Source: Candidatus Contendibacter sp.
GTDB lineage: Bacteria > Pseudomonadota > Gammaproteobacteria > Competibacterales > Competibacteraceae
DNA length: 64,000 bases
Direction of reading: 5' to 3'
Assembly (NCBI GenBank): GCA_029624765.1
Contig: JARSSO010000022.1
Location: 29,246 to 93,245 of the forward strand
The first letter of the stretch is position 1. The number at the start of each line of letters is the position of its first letter. Below, one piece after another: positions 43,937 through 53,178 of this stretch. The notes beneath the pieces were generated by a model that was given only the letters and a program-made list of their open reading frames with translations, searched no databases and was not told the DNA's origin. The position numbers and the translations under genes were made by a program.

Positions 43937-45973
43937 CTAATTCCAGGTGCCGGCCGCCGCGACCAGTTTGGCCGCCGCGTCCCGGTCGCCGGCTGCCGCG
44001 ATGTCCCGCGCCAGATAGAGGAGGGCATCGGCGCGCATGGTCGGGTCAGGCAATTGCTGGGTCTGATTGAGCGCGGTGGCGAAATCGGTCCGGGCCAGCA
44101 CCCGGTCGCCACCAGCGACCCGGCTCAGCGCCAGGGCGCTGCGCGCCTTGGCCCGATACTGGTTAAACTCCGGCGGCAAGGCGTCACCGCCCGCCGCGAT
44201 GTCGTTGTCGATCTGAGTCAGCAGGGCATGAGCGGCGGCGGTGTCGCCGGCTTCGGCGCGCTGCCGGGCCAGCGCCACCAGAGCGATCAGCCGGCTGGGG
44301 CGATCTTGGATGGTGCTCGCCGCCGCCGCCGCCTGAACGAACCAGTCCTGGGATTGCTCAAGGCGGCTGGTATGGGCGAGGTCCCGGGCGATAGCCCCGA
44401 ACGTCAGGGCCTTGCTGGAAGGGTCGGGGATAGTGCGGGCGGTTTCGATGGCTCGATTGAAATAATCCTTGGCGGTGGACGCCTGCACTTCGTGAAGCGT
44501 GCGTGCCAGGCTGCTGAAGGTTTGGGCGCGCTCGCTGGGGGTGACGATGGAATTGGCCAGGTTGGTGGCGCGGAACCAGTGGTTTTGCGCGGTGGCCGGT
44601 TCCTGCCGCCGGAAGTATTGGCTGGCGATGCCGGCGCGGATGTCCACTTGCTGACGGTTGAAGGCGTCCAGTTGCGCGCTGGACAGATTGCTGTGTTCGG
44701 CGCCGAGTACTTCGACGGCCTGCTCGATGCTGCGAATCGTGGCCGGTAGATCGCCGGTCTCCAGTTGATACAGCGCCAGGCCGGTCAACAACTGGGGATC
44801 GCGGGCGGCCGGACGGACCATTTTGCCGGAGGCGCCCGTGCCTCCGGGGACGGGCGTTACCAAGGCCAGCTTGCCGACATCCAACAGGGGTTTGGGGCCG
44901 GTTTCGGGTGGCGTGGCCGGCGATGGCGTCGAACCGCCGGTAGTCGGGGTAGCGGTGGTGGCGGTTCCCTTGGTGGCGGGCGGCGGAGTTTGAACGGTTC
45001 CGATACGGCCGGCGGTGGAAATCGGAGCGCCGCCAGCGGTGGGCTTGGAGCCGGTTGCGAGGATGGCGGTGGCGATGACGCTGGCGGGCTTGGAACCCGT
45101 TCCGGCGGCCTCCTGAAGGGGAGCGGCGCCAGCGGCGGCCGTGCCTGGGGTGGGGTTGTCCGTACTCGCTTGCGCTGGTGACGACTTGGCGCCTTCCACC
45201 TTGAAAACCGCGTCGGGCGCGTTGATCGTGAGTTGCAAGCCAGCGGGTTTGCCCACTTTGGCGCCGGCGCTGGTGTCGGTATTGGCGCTGGCGCTGGCAT
45301 TGTTGATCTCCGCCGGTTTTTCGGTTTGCAGTTGCCAGACCAGCAGCCCGATACCGATGGCGGCGGTGGCCATGCCTCCGATAACGGGCAAGGGGGCGCC
45401 GGGTTTGAACAGCGCCTTGAGTTTGTCGGCGGAGGTGATGCCCATTTCCTTCTCGACCTGGCGCTTGGCGATGGCGCGGAGTTTTTCCTGGCGCTGCCGG
45501 GCCTTCTCCCGCTCTTCCGCCTCCTCCTCGTGACCCATCAGCGTCTTGACCCGGCGGCGTTCAAGTTCCAGCGCCTGCTTGAGTTCACTGGTCGCGGCAT
45601 AGTTGCGGCCCACGACACCGCAGCGTTCGCAGATATCCGGCTGGTTGTTGGTGGCGGGAGCTTGACGGTGGCCACAGGCCGGGCATTGATAAAACGCGGC
45701 TTGGCCCGTTTCCTCCATCGGTATCAGGCTCAACGTCATCGGGTCGAGGCGGCAGTCGAGACCGAGGGCCGTGAATTTTTCCAGCAGATTTTCAGCCTTG
45801 GCCCGCGGGATTCCTTCGCCGAGCACTACCGGTTGGTTGAGCGAGAGGCGGTGGAAGGTGGCTTCGAAGTCGGTGGGATCACCCTTGAGGAATGCCTGCA
45901 ACTGAGTCCGCACGGTTTGCGGATCCTGATCCGGTCGAATGCCCAGGGCGGAAAGCTTGAAGGTGGGTTCCAT
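43937..45973 (-). CDS. Zinc-ribbon, transmembrane and helical-repeat protein of unknown function
   Basis: A 678-residue protein I cannot assign. Residues 1-90 form a small N-terminal domain (LQAFLKGDPTDFEATFHRL) resembling ribosomal-L7/L12-like or DUF folds. Cys97/Cys100 and Cys115/Cys118 form a zinc ribbon; a charged coiled coil (about 128-175) leads to one membrane segment (196-215). A long Ala/Thr/Pro-rich linker (about 220-385) is followed by TPR-like helical repeats (390-678; ALYQLETGDLPATIRSIEQA, FNRAIETARTIPDPSSKAL). The zinc ribbon should be cytoplasmic and the repeats periplasmic. It is driven by a promoter within a repeat at 46014-46041. Confidence 0.65.
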   Translation of the reverse strand: MEPTFKLSALGIRPDQDPQTVRTQLQAFLKGDPTDFEATFHRLSLNQPVVLGEGIPRAKAENLLEKFTALGLDCRLDPMTLSLIPMEETGQAAFYQCPACGHRQAPATNNQPDICERCGVVGRNYAATSELKQALELERRRVKTLMGHEEEAEEREKARQRQEKLRAIAKRQVEKEMGITSADKLKALFKPGAPLPVIGGMATAAIGIGLLVWQLQTEKPAEINNASASANTDTSAGAKVGKPAGLQLTINAPDAVFKVEGAKSSPAQASTDNPTPGTAAAGAAPLQEAAGTGSKPASVIATAILATGSKPTAGGAPISTAGRIGTVQTPPPATKGTATTATPTTGGSTPSPATPPETGPKPLLDVGKLALVTPVPGGTGASGKMVRPAARDPQLLTGLALYQLETGDLPATIRSIEQAVEVLGAEHSNLSSAQLDAFNRQQVDIRAGIASQYFRRQEPATAQNHWFRATNLANSIVTPSERAQTFSSLARTLHEVQASTAKDYFNRAIETARTIPDPSSKALTFGAIARDLAHTSRLEQSQDWFVQAAAAASTIQDRPSRLIALVALARQRAEAGDTAAAHALLTQIDNDIAAGGDALPPEFNQYRAKARSALALSRVAGGDRVLARTDFATALNQTQQLPDPTMRADALLYLARDIAAAGDRDAAAKLVAAAGTWN

Positions 45974-46004
45974 CAGGGAGAGACCTCACTGCAACGGGTT
46001 GGAT

Positions 46005-46083
46005 CGTGGGGGAACTATAGCAAAATCGGCAGTTTGACCAAGGAACGGAAAACCCATGCTGGACCCGCAGGGCGCGAAGCCGC
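46005..46083 (-). promoter_or_regulatory. Promoter-like repeat, copy 1
   Basis: On the minus strand TTGGTC (46041-46036), a 16-base spacer and TGC-TATAGT (-10 at 46019-46014) make a plausible sigma-70 promoter with extended -10, 41 bases before the ATG at 45973. The whole block, including GGAACTATAGCAAAA and GCGCGAAGCCGC, is repeated at 47100-47188. Each copy directly follows a VapC-type toxin gene. Confidence 0.6.
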
Positions 46084-46093
46084 GAATTTCGCC

Positions 46094-46489
46094 TCACAAC
46101 AGGCGCGCGGACTGTCCCTGCGCCACCAGCAGCGCAACCGCCTTCTGATCGAAGGATACGAAGGTTTCCCCGCCGAGCCAGTTCCCTTCGTAGGCAATCA
46201 CGCCATCGGCGAAATCGCCCCCTGCTTCGAGCACCGCCAGACCCGCTTCCACGGCGGGCCGGTTCGTTGCCACGTTTGCCGCCGCCAGCAAGGCGCGAAT
46301 CGCGGCGGCGGCATCGGCGGGCGGGAAGCCGTAGACCCGGCGCAGCACCCACACCAATTCACATAAACACGGTAGTGCGATGGCGATCAATTTGGCGTCG
46401 GTCAATAACTGGGCCGCCATGCTCCCTTGCGCCGGATCGTCGTGCATGACCGCGCGAACCAGGACGTTCGTATCGACGGCGACCCTCAT
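46094..46489 (-). CDS. PIN-domain toxin (VapC family), module 1
   Basis: A 131-residue PIN-domain RNase. Acidic active-site residues lie in VAVDTNVLVRA, CELVWVL, GDFADGVIA and FVSFDQKAV. VapC toxins cut tRNA or rRNA in the cytoplasm. The ATG at 46489 overlaps the antitoxin stop by 4 bases; an in-frame codon at 46504 is less likely. Confidence 0.85.
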   Translation of the reverse strand: MRVAVDTNVLVRAVMHDDPAQGSMAAQLLTDAKLIAIALPCLCELVWVLRRVYGFPPADAAAAIRALLAAANVATNRPAVEAGLAVLEAGGDFADGVIAYEGNWLGGETFVSFDQKAVALLVAQGQSARLL

Positions 46490-46737
46490 CCTTGGCCTGC
46501 CCAACCTTGCGCCGCTGCTTCGTTGATTTCCTCAAGGGTGGCGACTTTGCGCGTTCGTCCCGCCAGCAATCCGATGAAGCCGTCAATGGTTCCGGTAGAC
46601 CGGGCCGCTTTGAGAATCCCTCGACCATCCGGCAGCAAGTCCAGTTCGATCTTATCTCCCGGCTTGATACCGAGGTGTTGCAGCACATCTTTCCGGAACG
46701 TCACCTGTCCCCGTGCGGTCACCGTCAGCGTGGTCAT
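46486..46737 (-). CDS. AbrB/MazE-type antitoxin, module 1
   Basis: An 83-residue antitoxin with an N-terminal swapped-hairpin AbrB domain (MTTLTVTARGQVTFRKDVLQ, HLGIKPGDKIELDLLPDG) and a C-terminal toxin-binding tail (RKVATLEEINEAAAQGWA). It is expected to bind its own promoter and the overlapping VapC toxin. The ATG at 46737 matches the family; the frame extends to 46788 without support. Confidence 0.85.
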   Translation of the reverse strand: MTTLTVTARGQVTFRKDVLQHLGIKPGDKIELDLLPDGRGILKAARSTGTIDGFIGLLAGRTRKVATLEEINEAAAQGWAGQG

Positions 46738-46898
46738 GGCCTGGCCCTCATGGCGTGTTGATACCGCCATGGTAATGCAAATCTGCATTACTATCCACTG
46801 CCCTTGCGAGAGGGTGACCGGCCGGGATCAGGTCTGTCAGTGGAAAACGCGCGCTCCGCCCCGCGAAAGTTGGGTAGGGGGGGTTAGGGCGTCAGCCC

Positions 46899-46939
46899 GT
46901 AACCCGCCGATCACCAACACTCCGGTTTCGGCGGGTTAC
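46899..46939. repeat. Palindromic repeat GTAACCCGCCGA
   Basis: GTAACCCGCCGA (46899-46910) and TCGGCGGGTTAC (46928-46939) form a perfect 12-bp stem with a 17-nt loop. Elements with this arm are common between genes in gammaproteobacteria. Confidence 0.6.
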
Positions 46940-46981
46940 GCTGCGCTAAACCGCTCTACACGCTGCAACGGGGTAACTATT

Positions 46982-47097
46982 CAGTCCCCTCTCCCCCATT
47001 CATGGGGGAGAGGGTTAGGGTGAGGGGGTAAGTCTTTGAAACTACTGCCCTCACCCCCAACCCCTCTCCCGCAAGCGGGCGAGGGGAGTGAACGGTT
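46982..47097. repeat. Pair of oppositely oriented palindromic repeats
   Basis: CCCCTCTCCCCCATTCATGG with GGGAGAGGGTTAGGGTGAGG (about 46984-47027) and, after ~20 bases, CCCTCACCCCCAACCCCTCT with GCGGGCGAGGGGAG (47050-47092) are two copies of one element type in opposite orientation. They can fold separately or with each other. They fill the space between the two toxin-antitoxin modules. Confidence 0.65.
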
Positions 47098-47099
47098 GC

Positions 47100-47188
47100 C
47101 GTGGGGGAACTATAGCAAAACCGACGCCTTGACCAAGGAGCGGAAAACCCGCGCTGCTTCGGGCTTGGCCCAGAGCGCGAAGCCGCCA
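47100..47188 (-). promoter_or_regulatory. Promoter-like repeat, copy 2
   Basis: A second copy of the block at 46005-46083. The -35 TTGGTC (47136-47131), 16-base spacer and TGC-TATAGT (-10 at 47114-47109) are all kept. It reads on the minus strand toward the module 1 antitoxin, ~370 bases away past the palindromes, and directly follows the module 2 toxin gene. Confidence 0.55.
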
Positions 47189-47204
47189 ATCCCCGCCGTT
47201 GCGA

Positions 47205-47591
47205 TCAGACCAGAATGATGGTGTCACTGTAGGACGCCACCGTTTCATCATGGGTCAGCAAGCGCATGGGTTCCGTCAACGCTTGCGCTATCAGGATGCG
47301 GTCAAAGGGGTCTTGGTGAAGAGAGGCCAGTTGCTCGACCGCTACCGCGTGATCGGGCTCTATCGGAAGGATGCCGTAGCCGGCTTGCCGAAAGTAGCCT
47401 AGCGCCTCTTTTCCCGAAATGGGCATGTTGCCTCGTCCCAGGCCGTGCTTGATCGCGATTTCCCAAAGGCTCGCCGTGCTGATCCAGAGGTTATTGCGCG
47501 AGGCCAGCACCACATCCCGGGCTTTGGGGGAAAGCCGCAGGCTGTCCGTGATGGCCCACAGGGCGACATGGGTGTCGAGGAGCACGTTCAA
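47205..47591 (-). CDS. PIN-domain toxin (VapC family), module 2
   Basis: A 128-residue PIN-domain toxin of the type with VLLDTHVALWAITD at the start, ISTASLWEIAIKHGLGR in the middle and HQDPFDRILIAQAL near the end, holding the conserved acidic residues. The start is a TTG at 47591 that overlaps the antitoxin stop (ATTGA) and follows GGGGAG by 8 bases. It is a different subfamily from module 1. Confidence 0.85.
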   Translation of the reverse strand: MNVLLDTHVALWAITDSLRLSPKARDVVLASRNNLWISTASLWEIAIKHGLGRGNMPISGKEALGYFRQAGYGILPIEPDHAVAVEQLASLHQDPFDRILIAQALTEPMRLLTHDETVASYSDTIILV

Positions 47592-47836
47592 TGGTCTTGC
47601 TCCCCAAGAAACAGGCGGGCTACTTCCGCGTTGTTGGCGTCGATGTCGTCCGGTACGGTGAATGCGCCCTTGGCGATGCCGATACGCGATCCGCTGGGCA
47701 AGGTTGATATGGGCACCAGTCTGGCGGCCGGCTTGCCGTTCCGGGCAATGATGATTTCCCGTTCCTCGCCTTGTTCGATGGCTTCGACCAGGCGAGACAG
47801 GTTGGATTTCGCCTGAAGCATATTGACGAATTGCAT
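47588..47836 (-). CDS. Phd/YefM-family antitoxin, module 2
   Basis: An 82-residue antitoxin with the Phd fold: MQFVNMLQAKSNLSRLVEAI, EREIIIARNGKPAARLVPI, and an acidic C-terminal tail (DDIDANNAEVARLFLGEQD) that would bind the toxin. AAGGAG precedes the ATG. It is the first gene of the pair. Confidence 0.87.
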   Translation of the reverse strand: MQFVNMLQAKSNLSRLVEAIEQGEEREIIIARNGKPAARLVPISTLPSGSRIGIAKGAFTVPDDIDANNAEVARLFLGEQDH

Positions 47837-47916
47837 GGGATCTCCTTAGTCTGGTCTGGCCAGGTGCCAATTCTATTTTATGGTGATCCTGCCCAATTGA
47901 AAATCCCGATCCCCAT

Positions 47917-47941
47917 AAAAAAGGCCGGCGGTGAGCCGGCC
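47917..47941 (-). terminator. Rho-independent terminator of the pilin operon
   Basis: On the minus strand GGCCGGC (47941-47935) pairs with GCCGGCC (47929-47923) around a 5-nt loop, followed by six T. It lies 23 bases after the pilE stop. Confidence 0.88.
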
Positions 47942-47963
47942 CATGCGATGGAAGGAAAACCGC

Positions 47964-48491
47964 CTATTTTTGCCAGCAATACGCCACGTCGTCCGATCCA
48001 GCCGACCGTTGGCCCACGTTGTTGACTCCAAGGGTGCTACAGGTTTGCCCGTCCATGGGACCGCCGGCCTTGGCGGTCGCGGTCAGGGTGTAGGAGGTTG
48101 CGTTCGGGAACGCGACCGTGATGTCGTAGACGGCCGCGCCGCTCACCGGGGAGTGTTGGTAGGGCAGCGAGGCGGTATTGATAACCGCACCCGCCGAGTT
48201 TTTGTTGTAGAGGTTGGTCTCGGTGAAATTGCGCTCCAGGAATTGCGCGTTGTTCAACAGCGCCGTTTTGGCTTCGGCCCGGTGGGCGCGGCGGGTGTAC
48301 TGGATGTAGTTCGGCACCGCGATGGCGGCCAGGATGCCGATGATGGCGACGGTGATCATCAATTCGACCAGCGTGAAGCCGGCCTTCCGGCGATTCCGGC
48401 GCGACGGCGTCGATGGTCCGCTGCCACCCTCCCCCCCCCGGGGGGCAGAGGATGGCAGCGAGCGGCGACAACGCGATGGGTGGCTCATCAT
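47964..48491 (-). CDS. pilE: Type IV pilin-like protein, PilE type
   Basis: A 175-residue prepilin. The cleavage site and hydrophobic helix read [21 protein letters not shown], with Glu5 of the mature protein. The C-terminus has the pilin Cys pair (QTCST and AYCWQ). The leader before the cleavage site is unusually long (about 38 residues, Arg/Pro/Ser/Gly-rich) and is encoded partly by a C/G-rich palindrome at 48421-48460. The ATG at 48491 follows GAGAG; a GTG at 48504-48506 overlaps the pilY1 stop. It closes the fimT-pilE cluster, so it is a minor pilin rather than the major one. Confidence 0.85.
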   Translation of the reverse strand: MMSHPSRCRRSLPSSAPRGGEGGSGPSTPSRRNRRKAGFTLVELMITVAIIGILAAIAVPNYIQYTRRAHRAEAKTALLNNAQFLERNFTETNLYNKNSAGAVINTASLPYQHSPVSGAAVYDITVAFPNATSYTLTATAKAGGPMDGQTCSTLGVNNVGQRSAGSDDVAYCWQK

Positions 48492-48502
48492 CAGTTTAGC
48501 TC

Positions 48503-51500
48503 TCACTGGATTTGCTCCCAGGAAAGACGCTTGGGCGTCAGAGTGCCGGCCGGAGGTTCCTTGTCATCGGATTGAGCGACCGACTCCACCTTGCCCGTCG
48601 TGCCCGGCAACAGCTTGAAGGCGACCCCCTTGTCGGCAGGACCGCCGATCCAGGTGATTTCGTTGACGAGGCCGGTTTGTCCAGTTTGGGTATCGAGCTT
48701 GATGCCGCTGATACTGACAGTGTCGTTGAGTGACTGGAAGTTCCCTTGCTCGTCCACCGTGCCAAAGGGCGTCTTCTCCAGGCGACCACAATTGGTATTC
48801 ACTTCCATCAACCAACTGTCGCCGCTCTTTTCACAGGGCTCCTTGGTGGGGGTCGAGGTCACGAAGATCACCCGGGTTTGCAAGCCCGTCACAAAGGTCT
48901 TGATCAAAACACCCGACGTGATCCGCTCGGAGGGGTCGCCCGCCGACGTGGTATCGAAGTCCATATAACAGCCCTTATCGCGGTCGCTGTAGCCGGGGTC
49001 GGTGGTCTTGTTGTCGCTGACGGTTCTGCTGCCGCTGTACGGGCCGATCGGGGCGTTCGTCTGGGTGATGGTCTGTGGCAGCAGCTTGTCACGGGGGACA
49101 GTGCCTTGCTTGGTGGGGTCGTCGCTCTCGTCGATGATGCTGTAGAAGCTTTGCACGACGGTGTTGATCAGGTCGTTTTTCAGCGGGTTCGCCGGATCGC
49201 TGGGATCGGCCTGCAGATAGCGGCCGGTGCCTACGTAGACCGTCGTTTTGCCATTGATGAGCGCCGCCTTGGGCTGGGCGACGATGGACTGCGCCTGACC
49301 GTTCGCGCTGCAAGCCGTGAACAAGGGATCGCCGCCATTGCCGACGTCCCAGGAACCCGACGAATTGTCGAATCGCCACAGGTGGCCCAGCAAGTCGCCG
49401 GCGTAGATCACGTCCACGACCCCGTCGCCGTTCTTGTCGAACGCAAACGGCGTGGAAAGGCCATTCGTGGGCAGGGCGCTGCCGCAAGAGGTGTTGTTGT
49501 CGGGGACGGTGATCTTGGCGATCGGCGCGCCCGAGGAAATATCGACGATGTACAGAACCGCCTTGCCGGAGGTGCTGTTGTAGCCGTTGCCGAAAATGGC
49601 CGCCCATTGGGTGAGGCTAACCGCCGCGATCTGGGGCTGACCGAAGGTGAGTCCCATGTCGTCGTCGGGGTTCATGGGGTCGGTGCTGTCGTTGAATTCC
49701 CATTTGACGTCGGTGGCGGAAAAATTCGTCGGGTCGGAGATGTCGAGGGCGTAGATGCTCTTGCCGCCCGCCCGCAGACCACCCACCAGATAGGTTTTCC
49801 AACTGCCGAGATAGACATCCCCCACGGTCGGCGTGCCGTCCACGAAAAACTTGTGGGACTTGCCGTAGTCCGGATCGGTCAACCGGCTCAGGTTGTTGTA
49901 GACCCCCGACGGCACATAGGCGAACAACTCCTTGCCGCCTCCGTTCGCAACGTTGGTTTCCGCGTTGAAGGCGTGCAACATGCCGTCGTTGGCGCCGACG
50001 TAAACCACGGGTGGGTTATTGGCTTTCCCCGCGACATAGGATTGATAGCTGGCTTGGCCCCCGACCGCGATGCTGTCGCCGCCGTAGCCGAAGTTGTCCT
50101 TGTGGACGTAGGTGGTGCCGGAATTGACGATATCGCCCAGCACCGAAAGAGTCCGATCCCGGAAATTGGCGTAGCGAACTCGATCGTCGTTGCCCGGGTT
50201 GTTGTCGTTCTCATCGGCAACGTAAGCGCCGGGGTCCGTGCTCACGGTCAATGCGACCGTAAAGGTGCTGGTGGTGGGCGCGGGGGTGCTCAGGATCGTC
50301 AGCCCCTGTCCCTGGTAGGCGGTCGGAGTCACCCCCGACACGGTAACGGTGTTGCCCGCGCTAAAGCCATGATTGGGCGCCGTGTAGGTGGCTTCCCACT
50401 TGCCGGTGCCGGTATTGAAGGTTCTGGTGATGCCGGTGATGGCGATATAGCCGCGGAGCCAGGCCAGCCGTTGCGAGCAGAGGTTATCCACCACGGTCGT
50501 TCCGTCCAGCTTGGTGACCTTGTCCAGCACCGTTTTCAGGGGGGCGCTGCAACTGTCGAAGGCCTGGGAGACGACGCCGTTGCGGGTGAAGATTTTGCGT
50601 GAGTTGGCTGGCGGTTGCAAATTGCCCGGCGGGATCAGGACTCCGGCCTCCCACCAGGTATTGTCCTCATCAAGAGTACCGTTCGTCGGATTGAGCGGGA
50701 TCGCCTGCAATGTACCGCTCCAGTCGGCGTTGAAGCGGGCCACGAAGGCCGTGGCGCCCGTGTCCGTGGTCCGCGCGACGTTGGTGCTGATCCTGGAGCC
50801 GCCGCCCGCGTCCGCCGCCGAGCTGATGGTATTGATGATGTCCTGGAAAGCGTCGCTCAGTTGTTTCGGACCCTCCACGTTATAGAATCGGCCCCGGCTG
50901 TTGATGGCGGCATGCCACAAGTCAGCCACGTTGCCGTCTGGGCCGCCGGTGCCGGCGGTGGGCCAGTTCTTGGTGCCCGCGACAATCGCGGGATAACTGC
51001 CGTCGTAGGTATTGGAGCCCCAGGTCAGTTGGCCGCCGGCGGTGCTGGTGAGGAAGGGGGTCAGCCCCAGGCCCACAGTGTAATTGACCAGGTGCTGCCA
51101 GGTTGCCGGATCGTTCTTGGCGTTGAAATAACGTTGCAGCTCAGTGCCTGTGAGGTCAAGGATCGACGCCGAAACCAGATCAGTCGAACCCGCGCCCGAT
51201 GTAACCAGGTCCCTGGCCCAGTAGTAAAACGCAATATCGGCCAGGCTGTTCGAGTTACCATCCTTGTAGGGAGTCTGGCTTGAATAGCTTTTACCATCGG
51301 GCAGCGTATGACTATTACTGTCATAGTTACCATAGGAGCTGCTGGATGGAGCCACGTTCCAGATACCGTCAGTCATCATGAGGTGATAATTTTTTCGACA
51401 TCTGGTGTTCTTATCGGTGGAATTGTTGACGGCCGCCGTCGCGCAATAGCTACCCACCCGCTCCATCGCTTGGGGCAAGGGAGTGCTGGTGTTGGTCTTC

Positions 51501-52552
51501 AGGCGCAGCAGCCAGGTGTAAAAATCGGTTTTTTGGGTGCCGGTGAACGGGTCGATCGCGTTGCTGAAATTCGTGGCCGTGGTTTGCCAGCCCTCGCAGT
51601 CGCTGGTGACCAGGTTGGTGGTGCTGCCTCGACAGCTATTGAGCGCTTGCCAGGCCACCCGAACGGTGCCGGGCAGCGTATTCATGGCCAGGGACGCGGC
51701 GGAGACGGTCATCAGGTTGCGCGTCCGATAGAACGAGTACCAGTTGGCGAAATTCTGGCGCTCGTCCGCTTCGGCGGCGCTAATCGTGCCGTCACCGTTG
51801 CGGTCCTTCCCCGACGTGGCGCTGACGATCTTGATATCGTAGCAACTGTTGTTTTTCAGTTTGGCCGTCAGGTCGGCACCAGTGCATCCGGCGTTGGTTC
51901 CATCGTAAACGTAATAATAGGCCGGCATGCGTTTCTGGGTGCAGGGGGTGGCGCAATTTCCAATCGGTGAACTCATGTTCACCCAAGTGGTGACTCCTGT
52001 TCCCACCGTGCTGTTGTATTGGCAGCGAGCCGTTCCTGACACCGTGTTGCAAGCCACGTCGCTGCTGTAATGCTGCATGAATTCGTGGCGCTTGTCGGCG
52101 GAGGTATTCAGAAACAAGCCCGACGAGGGCTGGTAGTTGGTGCCAAGATTGACCGTTCCGTAGGCGGGCTCGAATCCGTTGATATAGGCGGCGGTAAACG
52201 AGGTGGTCAGCGAGTTTCCATTGGCGTCCACCGGCGGAGTATATTCGGTGGTCGGATCGTAATAGATCGGGTTGTAGTCCGCCGATTTCACATAGCGGGG
52301 ATCGAGCTGGGAGTCGTAATTCCCGTCGTCGCAAATCGCGTTGGGATTGCCGCACAAGTCCGGAGTAAATGCCCGGGACATACTGCCCGAGTCGTCCAGG
52401 GTCAGGATCAGGTTCGGCGGGACGCCGGCGGAAGTCAGGAACAGCGGAAAATCCGGAATGGACAGTTGGGCGACGGCCTGGCCGCCGATGGACCACAGCA
52501 AGGCGGCGATGAAAACCACCCGGGCGTGATGGGGGAATGTTGTCGGCGACAT
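48503..52552 (-). CDS. pilY1: Type IV pilus tip adhesin/assembly protein PilY1
   Basis: A 1349-residue exported protein. A signal peptide (about 1-29) is followed by a von Willebrand A-like region with a MIDAS-type DDSGSM at 53-58. The C-terminal PilY1 beta-propeller includes [27 protein letters not shown] and the calcium-binding-loop-like DKNGDGVVD at 1039-1047. A second DRNGDGT loop lies near residue 250. PilY1 sits at the pilus tip and promotes assembly, adhesion and surface sensing. AAAGGAG precedes the ATG. It lies between pilX and pilE as in other minor-pilin operons. Confidence 0.93.
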   Translation of the reverse strand: MSPTTFPHHARVVFIAALLWSIGGQAVAQLSIPDFPLFLTSAGVPPNLILTLDDSGSMSRAFTPDLCGNPNAICDDGNYDSQLDPRYVKSADYNPIYYDPTTEYTPPVDANGNSLTTSFTAAYINGFEPAYGTVNLGTNYQPSSGLFLNTSADKRHEFMQHYSSDVACNTVSGTARCQYNSTVGTGVTTWVNMSSPIGNCATPCTQKRMPAYYYVYDGTNAGCTGADLTAKLKNNSCYDIKIVSATSGKDRNGDGTISAAEADERQNFANWYSFYRTRNLMTVSAASLAMNTLPGTVRVAWQALNSCRGSTTNLVTSDCEGWQTTATNFSNAIDPFTGTQKTDFYTWLLRLKTNTSTPLPQAMERVGSYCATAAVNNSTDKNTRCRKNYHLMMTDGIWNVAPSSSSYGNYDSNSHTLPDGKSYSSQTPYKDGNSNSLADIAFYYWARDLVTSGAGSTDLVSASILDLTGTELQRYFNAKNDPATWQHLVNYTVGLGLTPFLTSTAGGQLTWGSNTYDGSYPAIVAGTKNWPTAGTGGPDGNVADLWHAAINSRGRFYNVEGPKQLSDAFQDIINTISSAADAGGGSRISTNVARTTDTGATAFVARFNADWSGTLQAIPLNPTNGTLDEDNTWWEAGVLIPPGNLQPPANSRKIFTRNGVVSQAFDSCSAPLKTVLDKVTKLDGTTVVDNLCSQRLAWLRGYIAITGITRTFNTGTGKWEATYTAPNHGFSAGNTVTVSGVTPTAYQGQGLTILSTPAPTTSTFTVALTVSTDPGAYVADENDNNPGNDDRVRYANFRDRTLSVLGDIVNSGTTYVHKDNFGYGGDSIAVGGQASYQSYVAGKANNPPVVYVGANDGMLHAFNAETNVANGGGKELFAYVPSGVYNNLSRLTDPDYGKSHKFFVDGTPTVGDVYLGSWKTYLVGGLRAGGKSIYALDISDPTNFSATDVKWEFNDSTDPMNPDDDMGLTFGQPQIAAVSLTQWAAIFGNGYNSTSGKAVLYIVDISSGAPIAKITVPDNNTSCGSALPTNGLSTPFAFDKNGDGVVDVIYAGDLLGHLWRFDNSSGSWDVGNGGDPLFTACSANGQAQSIVAQPKAALINGKTTVYVGTGRYLQADPSDPANPLKNDLINTVVQSFYSIIDESDDPTKQGTVPRDKLLPQTITQTNAPIGPYSGSRTVSDNKTTDPGYSDRDKGCYMDFDTTSAGDPSERITSGVLIKTFVTGLQTRVIFVTSTPTKEPCEKSGDSWLMEVNTNCGRLEKTPFGTVDEQGNFQSLNDTVSISGIKLDTQTGQTGLVNEITWIGGPADKGVAFKLLPGTTGKVESVAQSDDKEPPAGTLTPKRLSWEQIQ

Positions 52553-52563
52553 GATGTTCTCCT

Positions 52564-53178
52564 TTACGGCTGAAACACGTACATGGTCTGCAAGATGACG
52601 ACGGCATTGCTGTCCTGACCGACGCCCCGGGCGGTGATCCGGTAGTAATGGTTTTCAACGTATGGGCTGCTGCAAGGGGGGGTTGTGGGGAGGGCGTTTG
52701 GGTCGGTGGGATTTCTGCAAACGCTGGGCATTCTCTCCACTACATAGCGGGGCTGAGAGGCAACCAGATCCGCATCGATGGAGGTGCCCGATGGCTGGAC
52801 GCCATTCGCAGCCCAATTGAACGTATTTTGCCAATAGGCGGCGTCGTTGGCATGGCACTCGCCGTTGGGAAGGACACCGTCTCCAGGGACTGGATCCACA
52901 TCGTCGGGGACATCGGTGCATGCCAGGTTGGCCGGGGCCAAGGCATTCAGCGCGGCATCGGTCTGGGCAAAGAACCAGGTTTCGGCCGCCTTGATGGCGT
53001 GCTCGGTGGCTTGAAAGGCCAGGTCCCGGTTGCGGGTGTTCCCGGTCATGCGCTCGTTCTGCATGCTGTTCATGGCGGCGGGAATACCGTACATGGCGAT
53101 CATGACGAGGAGCAGCAGGGCGATGATCAGCGTCGCCCCGCGCTGGGTTTTCTTGAGGGGGACACGCAACGTGTTCAT
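52564..53178 (-). CDS. pilX: Minor pilin assembly protein PilX
   Basis: A 204-residue PilX. The N-terminus has RGATLIIALLLLVMIAMYGI and QNERMTGNTRNRDLAFQATE, the standard PilX_N pattern, where the hydrophobic helix follows a short basic leader without a classical Glu5. PilX helps form the pilus tip with PilV, PilW and PilY1. It overlaps pilW by 4 bases and precedes pilY1 by 11 bases. Confidence 0.9.
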   Translation of the reverse strand: MNTLRVPLKKTQRGATLIIALLLLVMIAMYGIPAAMNSMQNERMTGNTRNRDLAFQATEHAIKAAETWFFAQTDAALNALAPANLACTDVPDDVDPVPGDGVLPNGECHANDAAYWQNTFNWAANGVQPSGTSIDADLVASQPRYVVERMPSVCRNPTDPNALPTTPPCSSPYVENHYYRITARGVGQDSNAVVILQTMYVFQP

